DNA from: Dermatophagoides farinae
Lineage: Eukaryota; Arthropoda; Arachnida; Sarcoptiformes; Pyroglyphidae
DNA length: 64,000 nt
NCBI RefSeq assembly: GCF_024713945.1
Contig: NC_134684.1
Location: 1,035,001 to 1,099,000 of the forward strand
Reading direction: 5' to 3'
The notes under the pieces are model-generated. The model ran no database searches. It worked only from the letters and a program-made list of their open reading frames with translations, and had not been told where the DNA came from. Of this stretch, positions 35,351-47,600 are shown in pieces. The number at the start of each line of letters is the position of its first letter. Position 1 is the first letter of the stretch. The translations under genes were made by a program, and so were the position numbers.

Positions 35351-35557
35351 TTTTGCTTCCGGACCATTGATAAGTATCGGTAATTTACATTTTAGCTAAA
35401 AGTTTTTTTTTTTTTTTTTTGAATTTTTTTTTTTTTGGAATTTCATTCATTTGGAAAATTTAGAATACAGATAACTTCACCCCAACAATTCACACAGAAC
35501 AAACACACACACACCAAATATTATTATTATTATAAAATTATAAAATTATTATTACAT

Positions 35558-36484
35558 TCATTTGGACAGTGAAAGAATAAATTTATAAAATTTTACAATC
35601 TCCATTGCTTCTGGACGTTCGATCGATTTTGGTGATTTACATTTTTGATGTATCCAATCAAGTAATCGTTGCTGAAACAATGTGATTTTCAATTTCCGTA
35701 ATTGATCATCATCATCATCATCGTCTTTAATGATCCAATGACAAACATCTGGCACTTTCCAAATATCCGTTTTATGATCATAACCATCATCATAAGTGTT
35801 TGGATAACGTTGTTCTGGTGCAACAAAATCACCAACAATAGGTCGATGTCCACATTTAATTGGTCCATGATTAGTGTTTGGTAAAGCATCCAGATCATTC
35901 ATAATAATCAATCGATCATCATCATCATCATCATCGGTTATTAGATATTGTGATAATGTTTTAGTCAAATCATTTGAATCACACATGACCATAGAATTTT
36001 GATGTAAAAATTGTAAAATTTTTACATATTCAATACAATACAATAGACGATTGTTGAAATTTGATTTTCGTATGGCTAAAATTCGCCGTAAATTATTCAT
36101 ATCACCAAGTGGATAATATGGAGTGAATATTGATTGTCCACAATTGCCAATTAATTCAATTATAAATGGATTTTTGTTCATTCGAAATCGTAACAGATTT
36201 TCGACATTTGCTTGAAAATCTTCTTTATACACGGACATTGTCAATGTAGACATGACCAATGGTTGATGATTCCATTCTACAAGCCAAACATTTTTCACTG
36301 TTCCTCTGGCAAGAATACGAATTGGATTCATTTGTTTGACATCATTACAATCAAGATATGAATAACAGCCATTATATAAACGAAATTGTCCAGTCGAACA
36401 TTTTGTTTTGAATTGAAAATTTACAACATAAAATAAGATGATCAAGATGACCAAACAAGAAAATGTGAAAAATTTTAATGCCAT
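35558..36484 (-). CDS. POMK: Protein O-mannose kinase (SGK196)
   Basis: ER-lumen kinase that phosphorylates O-mannose on the dystroglycan core M3 glycan. A single 308-aa exon starting at ATG 36484. A hydrophobic signal anchor lies at about residues 5-24, fitting a type II ER protein. Family segments are GQFRLYNGCYSYLDC, ILARGTVKNVWLVEWN (nucleotide loop), YYPLGDMNNL, VMCDSNDLTKTLSQYL (catalytic region), IMNDLDALPNTN (metal-binding DLD), KCGHRPIVGDFVAPEQ, DIWKVPDV and CKSPKSIERP. Two runs of seven Asp, coded by GAT microsatellites, are inserted near residues 184 and 255. The start codon is 63 bp after the SNRPG stop on the same strand. Confidence 0.94.
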   Translation of the reverse strand: MALKFFTFSCLVILIILFYVVNFQFKTKCSTGQFRLYNGCYSYLDCNDVKQMNPIRILARGTVKNVWLVEWNHQPLVMSTLTMSVYKEDFQANVENLLRFRMNKNPFIIELIGNCGQSIFTPYYPLGDMNNLRRILAIRKSNFNNRLLYCIEYVKILQFLHQNSMVMCDSNDLTKTLSQYLITDDDDDDDRLIIMNDLDALPNTNHGPIKCGHRPIVGDFVAPEQRYPNTYDDGYDHKTDIWKVPDVCHWIIKDDDDDDDQLRKLKITLFQQRLLDWIHQKCKSPKSIERPEAMEIVKFYKFILSLSK

Positions 36485-36547
36485 GAAAAGCGATGTTTAC
36501 AATGAATTTACAGAAACAAAAAAAAAATGAATGAATGAATTTCACAA

Positions 36548-36843
36548 TCAAATACGATCAAGAGATTCAAGTAATACTACTGCATTTCCACGTATGACAA
36601 CCATACCGATTGGTATCTGCTGATTTCGTTTATTAATCTCTACTGCTTCATCAATAACTAGATTCATAAATGGATCGAAACCACGAAGAATGCCGGTCAC
36701 TTGACGATTACCGTTCAGTTTCACTATGAATAAAAATTTGTCAAATAGAAAACAAAAAAATCAAAAAAGATAAAAAAAAACTACTTACATGATAATCGTT
36801 TGTCCATATATTTTTTAAGTTCAGGTGGATGTGCTTTGCTCAT
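36548..36843 (-). CDS. SNRPG: Small nuclear ribonucleoprotein G (SmG)
   Basis: One of seven Sm proteins forming the ring on U1, U2, U4 and U5 snRNAs for pre-mRNA splicing. Exons 36843-36789 and 36723-36548 join in phase 1 to give 76 aa, the same length as human SmG. It starts [18 protein letters not shown]; Sm1 is [19 protein letters not shown] and Sm2 is [15 protein letters not shown]. It stands upstream of POMK on the same strand with a 63-bp gap, and head-to-head with PDS5. Firm. Confidence 0.97.
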
Positions 36844-37626
36844 TTTTTTAAATTTTACAAATTTGAGTTATCCGAAAAAAATAGAACCAAAATCCCGAAA
36901 AAAAAGCAACTTGAATAGAACAATAGCGTGTTCGTGTGTGTGTTGTGTGTGTCTGTGTGTGTGTGGTAAAACTCGAAAACAGGTTGTTCATAAATGACGA
37001 ATCAAAAAAAAAAATGGCTACGATTATCGAAAATTAAAAAATTAAAATCTCCAATTCTGTGCATAAAAAAAAATCCATTCCCTTAAAGATAAAGATTTCT
37101 TGTCATTTTTAATTTTTTGAAAGAAATGTTAAAAAAATGAATCAAAAAAAAAATTTGAAATAAAATTTTTTTTTTGATTAATTTTTGCCATCAGCATAAG
37201 TAGCGCACTCTGTTGTGCAAATAATTCGAGCAATAACGTTTTTATTTTTTTTTTTTTTTTTTGCCCACTCACACTCGCACACACACAAGAGTTCGTACAG
37301 TTTTTTTTCACGTAAAAAACAGCGCCTCATAGCGGCTATTAAAATAACACCATTTACAATTGATCTTTCTTTTTTTTTTATTTTAGCACTCGTAAAAAAT
37401 CGTCGTTGTATATGTGCACAAAGTTTGAGTTTTATTAGAAAAAAAAGTAAAACATTTTTTGTGTGTGTGTATTCCACATTATAGAAATTAATGGATCAAG
37501 ATCTATTGATAAAATTAATTCAGATTTTTATTTGAAAATCATCAAATATCAAAATTATTCTCTTCAGATATACTCGTAACGGAATATATATATATCTGAC
37601 ACGATTACGATTATTTACAGAACACA
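36844..37626. promoter_or_regulatory. Divergent spacer between SNRPG and PDS5
   Basis: 783 bp between two divergent starts, so both promoters should lie here. It holds TG runs (about 36934-36963), T runs near 37242 and a TG run near 37459. No gene seen. Confidence 0.5.
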
Positions 37627-40600
37627 ATGTCAGCCGCATTACGTAGTAGTACATCGGACATCAAATATCCTTCGGGATGTCGTGAGATTACCGAAGAATT
37701 AGCTACCGATGATCTTATTCGAAGGTAAGTTTAAATTTAATTGTTATTGATTTCGTATATAAGATACATACACGATCATGATTGGCTCATTGATTGGATT
37801 GATGGAATTTTGTTGTGGTGGAAAATTTTCATTTTTTTGTTTCTGTTCGTTACATTCAATCGATTTGTATATTCACCGCTTTGATTCAAACTAAATGGCG
37901 CCATCTCTTTATTCTTATCGGGGTTCATAATTTTGGAAATTTTAATTCTGCATTTTTTTTTTTTAATTTTAATTTTAAATCAAGGCTCAAGGATATTGCC
38001 ATGGCATTTCAACAGATGTCACAGGAAGAGAATAATAAAATCTACATTCCATTGGCATTATATCTGGGTAATGTTCATTTTAGATTTTTTTGATTTTATA
38101 TTTTTTTTTCATAATGATGACCATAATTATTTTTACAGCCACTGACTTTTTTCTTGAACATCCATCTCGTGATGTTCGATTGTTGGTTGCCTGTTCCATT
38201 GCTGATGTATTTCGAGTGTTTGCACCGAATGCTCCATATGATCGAGCCGATATAATCAAAAGAATATTCATGTTTTTCATTCAACAATTGAAAGGATTAC
38301 AGGATCCAAAAGATGCTACATTTAAACGTTATTTCTATCTTCTCGAAAATCTTGCCTGGGTTAAATCATTCAACATATGTATCGAATTGGAAGATTCACA
38401 ACAAATTTTCTGTGAATTATTTTCACTAATGTTCAAGGTAAGTTTTTGATTTACAAATATAAAAAAAAATCACAAATTTAATGAAAAAAAAATACATTTC
38501 AATTGTATAGATTGTCAATGAAAATCATAGTGAAAAAGTGAAAAATTTCATGCTAGACGTATTGAAACCATTGATAATTGAATCGGATACAGTATCGTCG
38601 AAATTATTGCAAATTATATTGATGCAAATTATTGATCCGAAAAAATCGGCCAACAAACAAGCATATTGGTTAGCATCACAAATTCTTGATAAAACCAGTA
38701 GTACATTGGAACCATATATATCGTCATTTTTTTCCAAAGCCATTACACGTGGTTGGAACGAAAACGGTAATGTTTCAGACGGTGAAAATGATGACGAAGA
38801 AATGAATGAATTGAAACAAAAATTCCGTAAGAATAAATCCAATTCAAATTCGATTGAAGTATCACAGATATGTGATTTAATTTATGAATTAAATCAAATC
38901 TGTCCAAATATTGTCAAAGGTCTTTTGCCACATATTGAATTCAAATTGAAAACAAATGAAGAAAAAGAACGTTGTGAATACACTAAACTTTTGGCCCGAT
39001 TATTCTCTGACCGAAATTCTGATTTGGCTCAAAAATTTCCTGAAGCTTGGAAACAATTTCTTGGACGTTTTCGAGATATCAGTGTTTCCGTACGGGTTCG
39101 TTGCTGTCAATACTCTATGCATTTTCTTGTTAATCATAAAGAATTACGACAAGATATAACTGAACAATTGAAACAACGACAACATGATACTGATGAAAAT
39201 GTTCGCTATGAAGTAGTCATGGCCATTGTTAGTGCAGGAAAAAAAAGCATTGATAATATCAATGAAGATTTACTTGGTTTTGTCAAAGAACGTACTTTGG
39301 ATAAAAAATTTAAAATTCGTCGTGAAGCTTTGTTGGGCATGGCACAGCTATATAAACAATATAATTATCATCTATCCACATCGGCTGCTGTTGCTAATCA
39401 AACAGATCCTGAATCTACTGAAGCTGCTCAGGCTTCATTACGAATGTTGAGCTGGATCAAGAATAAATGTATGCACAATTATTATCAAGCACAATTGGAA
39501 GATAAATTATTGGTCGAAAGAATTGTACACACTTGTTTGGTACCATTTTCATTGAATCTTTCACAACGAATGAAAGCATTGTACATGTTTTATTGTTCTA
39601 TTGATGTTCGTGCTGCACGTGCATTCAATGAACTACTTCGTCAACAACAGGCTGTTCGTCGTCAAATGAAAGATGTAATGGACATCATATGTCGAACAGA
39701 AAAAATTGAAGATAAAGATATGATATTGAAACAAAAAGTTGCATTGGTAGCCAAAAATCTTACCGAACCTGTCAAAGCAGAAGAATATATAAATAAATTA
39801 TGTCAGAATCTTGAAACAAACATTACAGCTAAACAACACATGAACATGATCGTTACATCGGCTTCATTTGTACAATTGACTGAAGATGGAAAATATGTAC
39901 CGCCAGCATCATCAGCGACAATCGAAAATTCCGTCCGTGAGATACTCAAATCGCTTGGATTTCCCGTTCAGACTAATTCATTCTATATGATTATCAAACA
40001 ATTAATGGAACGTATTGCACCGATCATGATTGATCATCAAGGACTGTTGATGATATTCAACTATGTTTCCGATTCATTGATTGGTGACGGAGAATTGGAT
40101 GGTCAAATGGGTCTGCATAATTCGGCTATTCGTGGATTACAACTTATTGAAGTGAGTTTGTTTCTGTTTATTTTGTTGTTGTTTATCTAATTCTTTGGAT
40201 TTTTTTCTCTTGGTCATTTTTAGATTTTATCAGTCGTTTTTCCTCCTTTATTCTGTGGTCGTGATATATTCAATACTTATCTATTGCCATTTTTATGGCA
40301 ATGTGGCGGTTATCCTGAAGTTGCAGAAATTGTTTTACAAATTTTGACCAATATCGGTTCAACAGCTTTTTCTGATTCCGATACAATGGAAAATACAATC
40401 ATTCCTTGGTGGGCAGAAAATGAAGATTTTGTCACACGTTTGATTGATAAATTTATTCTTAATGGTAAGTATTTTAAAAGAAATTCAACATGTGGACTTT
40501 TTTTTATAATGTTAAAATATTCTTATACAGCCTCGACAACAAAACAGGCAAAATATGCCATCAAATGTTTGAATGCCATCATATTGGATGACAATGAAAA

Positions 40601-43058
40601 GATTAAAATCTATGGCGATATTATCGATAAAATTAAAGAAGCTGGCCTCTCATTAGAATCTACACCATATTTTCGTTTCCATTTGGTTGCACTCGGTATG
40701 ATTGCTGTGAATGGTGGCCATTTATTTTTTCCGAAAATGTTACGTTCAATTGTACAGAAATTCATTGTACAAGGATTATTACTCAAAGATATACGTACAC
40801 AATTGGAAATTGAAACATTACAAAAATCTGAAAACGAAAAAGAACATAGTAATGATCTGAATACAATCTATGAATTTCTAAGCGATGAAGTGAAAGCTAA
40901 ACATGAAGGTATCAAATTATTGGTTCGATGGATTTTTGGATTGAAATTGAATTCCATTTTGGTTATACAAGAGAGTCAAGCCGAAGCAAACAGTAAGTGT
41001 ATTATATAAATTATTTTTAATGATGAAAAAAGACAATTTCTAAAAAAAAAATTTCGAATCATAGGTACCTATCAGAAAGCTGCATCCAATGCTTTTCAAT
41101 TGTTAAAGACAATCATTAAAACTGATGGTGATTTGAATGAAAATGACCATGCCGGTACTGTTCTGGAGAAGGCATTTCTTAAACTTACCGCTGCATTGGC
41201 CATGATAAAGATTGCCTCTAATGATGCTCATTCATCAGTATCATCGAATAATGAACCCGTTTTCCAAAAATCATCAACATTGGATATAATGTCCGTTCAT
41301 CAATGGCATTGTTTGGCAACGGTTTTACTTGATTCACAAGAATTTGTCCGCGAAAAGTTCCTAAGCAAATTGAACAAAAGCCTTATGTCGTTGAATTTGG
41401 GATTGGAATTTTTGGCCTATTTTTCATTAGGTGGCATGTTTGAAAATAATGCATACAGGAATAAAATGAAAACCTTTATACATTTAAATATGATCAAACG
41501 GCGTGATATCGTCAAAACACGAATGACACCAAATCTGAAAAGTGTTGTACCGGAATGTGTCATGCCATTTGTCATACATCTATTGGCTAATATGCCATTC
41601 TACACTCAGCATGATGATATTGATCAATTGGAAAAAATTAAAGGTTAGTCAATGAATTTGCTTTGATTCATTTTTTTTAAAATTTATTTAATTATCGTTT
41701 GAAACAGAATGTCTTTGGTTTATCTTGGAACCATTGGTATTGAAAAATGAACTTTATTCGTTTTCATTTTTCAAGAAAACATTTGAAAATATCAAACAAT
41801 GTGTAGATCGTGTGACTGCATCACAGATGAAAACATCGAATAATGATCCCAACATTGTTAAAATGGCCACTATTGTCAATCATAAAATTTATTCAGTATC
41901 TGATTTGGCTATGGGCCTAGTCATATGTAAAACGCAAAATTTTTTGCTCAAAGAATTTCCTGTACCACCTAGTTTACCTGGAAAATATTTTACAGCATCG
42001 TCAAACGCTGTTAATGTAACTAAAAATTATCTACCGGTTGAAATGCAATTTCAACCACCGAAACGTTGTGGCCTTGAAACAGAAATGTTGGGCCGTATAA
42101 CGAAATCATTTTCACAGGTATGAATGAAAATCATGATGAATTGTTTTATGCTATTTTAACTTTTTGTTGATTATATTAATTTCCAAATTAGTCAAATGCT
42201 GGTAAAAATAAAAAAAGTGGTAAACAAACGAAGAATCAACAACAACAACAGCAACAACAACATTCAATAAATAATGATAATCTTATCGATGATTCAAGTT
42301 TGGTCGATCAAAATGATAATTCCAATAATTCATTGATACAACAACAACAATCAAATACGACTGGTGCTAGAACACGAAAACAACAGATTGTAATGTGTTC
42401 AGATAATGAAAATGATTCCAATCAATCTGCACCATCAACAAGTAATGCAGTTAATAATAATGATGATAATGATGATGATAATAACGAAACGACCAACAAC
42501 AATGATGCTAATGATGATAATGAAAAAGATCAGACAACTGAACAAACATTGAATAATGAAAAATCGGAATATGATTTCGATGATGGTGATGATGACCAAC
42601 AACAAGAAATTAATCGAAATTCTGAATCTAATGCTGATTCTGCCGCCACTTTTGGTCAAAAACGTGGCCGTGGTCGGCCGCCATCGAAACCAACAACCTC
42701 ATCAACTATGGCAGTGAATAAAACAGATACCGCCACCAGCCAAGTAGCAGCAGCAGCATCATCACCATCAAATCGCGATGGATCACCACCACGTAAATCA
42801 GCTCGTATAGCTCACAAGTAAGTTGATGTCACAAAAATTGAATGATGAACATATATTTTATTTTATTATTTTTTATCATCATATAGATCACCTCGTCGAT
42901 CACCATCTCCTGAACTTGAATCAGCTGAATTATCTTCATCTTCCATGACCGTTGCGACAAAATCAAGTGTTAATACACCAATGCCTCAAGCAACATCAAC
43001 TCCTATTGCTACTCGACATACAACACGTACAAGTGGCCGTTTGGTTGGTAAAAAATAA
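37627..43058 (+). CDS. PDS5: Sister chromatid cohesion protein PDS5
   Basis: HEAT-repeat regulator that binds cohesin with WAPL and controls its loading state and acetylation. Ten exons: 37627-37724, 37985-38067, 38139-38437, 38511-40151, 40224-40464, 40531-40992, 41065-41643, 41708-42117, 42192-42817, 42887-43058. All phases agree; 1536 aa, somewhat longer than vertebrate PDS5A/B. Clear family segments include [57 protein letters not shown]-type helices and [14 protein letters not shown]. The C-terminal 265 residues are disordered: a Gln run, an acidic stretch, an AT-hook [11 protein letters not shown] (about 1427-1437) and [20 protein letters not shown]. One gene serves for the vertebrate pair as far as this window shows. 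Firm. Confidence 0.95.
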
Positions 43059-44655
43059 CCACAAACAAATTGTACTCCGAAATATAAGTCATCATCAACA
43101 TCATCATCATTGAATCATCCATTAATTTTTTTATAGCAAAAAAAAATTGATTATTGGTAGCAACAACAACAACAAACTTTTCCTAATCATATATGATGGA
43201 ATCAGCAGCCAAATTAATTCGTAAAATTCTTTTCATTATTATTCATCCACACACCACCACCATCACTCTATATATATAAATACATTTTTGCTCTGTTTTC
43301 AAGTCATTAATGTTGATCAATTTATAATCATCGAGTTTTTTTTTACCATCTGGAAAAAAAAATGAATGAATATATATACCATTTATTATGGAACTATATA
43401 TATGAATACAAATTTCATTTGACCAATACAAAAAAAAAACAAATTATTGCACATCTATTATTTTATCTATTAATTTATTTATCTATTTTTATTTGATAAA
43501 ATCGTAAATTTCCGTAATGATTCAAATTCGAATTTTTTTTTTATTTTTTTTAAATTAACGCGCTTAACACTGTTTTATTAATAACACCATCTAGAGCTGG
43601 AAATTGTAACTAAAATTAATGAAATAAAAATAATCATCATTATTACTATTTATAATACCACTACTACTACTATAAATCGGTAATTCTTGGAGTTCGTTCA
43701 TTCACCGATTATCAATTGGGGTGATGATGATGTTGATTATAAAAAAAAATGATGATGAGCAGTTCATGTGTGTGTGTGAGTGTGAGTGTGTGGTGTGTGT
43801 GTGGTATCCGAATGAATGAATTGAATTGAAAGATTCAGTTTTTTTTTTTTTTCGTTTTTGCCTTGCGTGTACATACACCATTTGTATTTTTACTATTTGG
43901 CGGTATAACCGAATAAACTTGAATTTCAACTTGCCATCCGCGCTTTTTGGGTTGTGGAATGGTATTTTTTTTTATCTTCTGTGTGTCCTTTTGTTGTTGT
44001 TGTTGTTGTTGTCGTATACGAATATAACACAACACGACATGACATGACCGACTCTCACTGTATTTTTACTCCGTATATGTGTGTGTGTGTGTGTGTGATG
44101 ATGAACCTATGAACGTAGATTCGTTTGTTCAATTTTTTTTTTGGGTTCAAAATTTTTGGTTCACCAAATTTTTTTTTTCGCTATTCACGTTTTGTGTATT
44201 CTCTAGTTGGTTGGTTGGTGCCATATCAGCGTGTGTTTGTGTGTGTTATGGTGATGGTGTTGAAAATTGCAAACAAAAACAGAATTATTTATCCACAAAT
44301 GAATCACGAATCTAACATTGAATTTATCATGTGCATAAAAAAAACTATATTCCTTATGTACGGTGTTTGATGTTTTGGGCCATGTTTTTCATTGAACATT
44401 TGGTTGACTCATCATCATCGTTTTAGTTTTGTTGTTGTTGTTGTTGACTGTAGCCTGGTGTGTTTGGGTTGGCTGGTTGGGTGTGCATGCCAATGTTTTT
44501 TTTTCTGGTGAATGAATGAATAAAACAATGGCCATTTTTGATGACGATAATCAAAATACAAGGCCAATTATGAATATTTTTGTTGAAAAATAATTTTAAA
44601 AAAAAATTTCTTTATTCTTGTGTGCCATTAATATTCATCATCATCATCATCAGAA
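43059..44655. other. Spacer between PDS5 and the DCC-like gene
   Basis: 1.6 kb with the PDS5 3' UTR and probably the promoter of the next gene. Contains TG runs (about 43769-43803, 44080-44097), TTG repeats (about 43990-44011, 44430-44446) and GAT or CAT repeats. No gene seen. Confidence 0.55.
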
Positions 44656-47600
44656 ATGGAGATGAATTTCAGCCATCATCATCATCAACGTTCGAATTTT
44701 CGAACGCGAAGAAAATCAAATGAAAATTCTATCAACAACAACAATCCGATCTCATTATTATCAAGATTTGTTGTTAAAATAGTGCCATCATCTTTTCATC
44801 ATCATCATCATCGTCATTTATTTCTATCATTCATCATTATATTATTCAATGTTATTCATCATCATCATCATATAATGGTCACAATGGCACAAACATCATC
44901 GTCTGGCCATCCATTATGTAAGTATAAAATTTATCTAAAAAAAAAATTAAATTCTTTGTCATTTTATTGAATGAGAATCATTCTTATATGTTCTTTCCAA
45001 GTTTATATTTTATTTTTATCCAACAACATTCATCATCATCATGATTATGGAGTAAATTGAAGACGAACATAATATTATTTTTGAACATCATCCCTGTTCT
45101 TCTGAACACTGATTCTTGAATTCGTACTGAATATTGGTCATACACTTGTCATGTTTTGTTTTTGTTTTTGCTCGTTCAGCAATTTTTGAATTTTTAAATT
45201 GAAAAAAAAATTCAATTTTGACTCAGAATAAAAAAAATTTTTTTTTTATTCCATGTTTGTCAATTTAACAATTTCAATGTTGTCGTAGACATGTGATATC
45301 ACCTCCAAACAGAACAAAAAAAATGGATTCATGGATTCTGTATGTTTAATGGTTTTTTTTCTGTTCCTGGATCATCACAACTTTATTCTTTTTTCTGTTT
45401 GTTTGTTGTTTTTATTTTTGGTTCTATTCTCTAGAACATTAATATTCCCAAATAGGAAGAATTTGGCATTCTGTTTCCATTTTTATTCCAGAAAAGTCAC
45501 CACCACCACCAACACACCATACCATACACCATTCGCACATCATTCGTAAAAAAAACCTTTTCCATCTTAATCATCATCATCATTATTATTATTATTATCA
45601 TTTTCTCTTGTATGAAAACACAGCTAAATATGAAACCAAATGTGATTTGTGCTGACTTTGTGTGTGTGTGTGTGTGTTTGAACAGTCTGATTCCAAAATT
45701 TTCTCCATTCTTCCTGCTCCCAGAAAAAAAATTGGAGATGAAAAAACGACGATGATGATGATGAGGTATAAGTTATTATCAGGCAAGCCTTCCCACATTG
45801 TGTTTATGTTTGTGTGTGAGTGTGTGTGATCCATTTTCATTAGTCCAATTGTTCATATTAAAACAAAAAAAAAGTCAAAATGAGTTCTGTAATGTATTTT
45901 CATGTGTGTTCTGTCCAATCTATCTTGAATTTGACACAATCTATACGACGACGACAACGACGACAGCAAAAAGAAAGAATAGAAAAATCTCTTGCTGCTT
46001 TTTATTCGAAAATCAAACAAATTTGGATGTTTAGCTAGTTGTTTTCATTTCAAACCATTCAAAATATATCTGAATGGTTCAGCGCTCATTTTATTCAAGA
46101 TAATCTCAAATGATGATGATGATGATTCACTCCGTTGATTTTTTTGTTTTGTTTTGTTTTGTTCCCTCATTGAATTTATGGAGTGCAGAATTTTTTTTTT
46201 TTTTTTTTTGATTATAGAGATAAATATGATAATTATCAAAAGGTCTCTGTGAAATGTGTGATATATGGGGTCATTCTATGATTCATGATATAATTTTTTT
46301 TTGGTCATTTCCTCAATGTCAACTAAAGTTGTCACTGGAAATTTCGTTTTTTTTCTATCTCTGTGTGTATAATGCATTAACTCGATTAAAGTTTTTTTTT
46401 TAGTTTTAGAATCTGCTGCTGCTGTCATTGACTTGATGATGATGATGATGATGACATCCGTACCAGAGAAAAAAAAATAGAATTTATCATCACCTAAACA
46501 ACCGCACAAGAATTATGAGATTTTCATAAAGTTTTTTGTTGTTTGTAGTGAAGAAAAAATTTGTCTAGTAATTGTAAACACCATGTGTTTCTGTTTGGAT
46601 CAGTATCCTTTTTTTGACACTTTTTTTTCACGAATTTCAGATTGTTTTGTGTGTATGTGGATTGTGATTTACAGCAGCAGCAGCAGCAGCAGAAAAAAAA
46701 TTTCACTAGATTTATTTCTGCTGATTTGACTTTGATTTTTTTTTCTCTCTCATTATAATAATAATTGTGTGTGTGTGTGTGTGTGTGTGAGAATTTCACC
46801 AGATTATATTTATTGACTGATTCTACCAGATGCTAATTATTGTTTTTCTCTCTCTTTATGGTTCATGGTTCTTGAAATTAATTTTTTCCGGTGTGAACAA
46901 AATACAAATTGAAATGCAATCTGTAGATTATTGTTGTTCCGCATGATGATGATGATGATGATGATGATTATTTCTAAATGAATAATATCCTTGTGACAGA
47001 TACAGAAACGAAACAGACACACATATGGAAAAATATATGCTGTATTTGGTATCACGTCCGTTTCAATGATCATTTGATGATTTAGATATAATTTTTTTTC
47101 CACGCAAGATAAGATATTTAAACGCACAAACGCATGCAAATAACATTTCTATACTATGATGATGGTGATACCCTTTTTTTGTTATTCCAAATTCAAATAT
47201 ATCTAGCTATGGATGAAATATACACAGGAAATGAAACGTTTTGTTATTTTTTGTTATTATTATGGATATGAATGTGTAGAGGTATGCATTGTGTATCATT
47301 ATGCAAATAAGTTTGAACCAGAATTTTGAATATAAAAAAAATAAATTCTCAAAACATTCTATACCAATTTCATTTTTTTTACATTTGATTCTATGGAATT
47401 AGCTCTTGCTTTTGCACACAAGATGTGTTTTCATTTTTCCATCATTTATATATTTCAATATTGTTTTGATTTCTTTTCTGGCTATAAATACATATTTAAC
47501 CGTTTCTCTCTCTCTTTCTCTTTCATCACATAGTAGTAATGGTGGAAAAGAAAAAAAATTGCCGTGTAATTAATTTCACCTGTTTGGCTGTTTGGGTTTT

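Noticed and set aside
46672-46692. CAG repeat as part of a poly-Gln gene
   Set aside because: It lies in an intron with stops in all surrounding frames.
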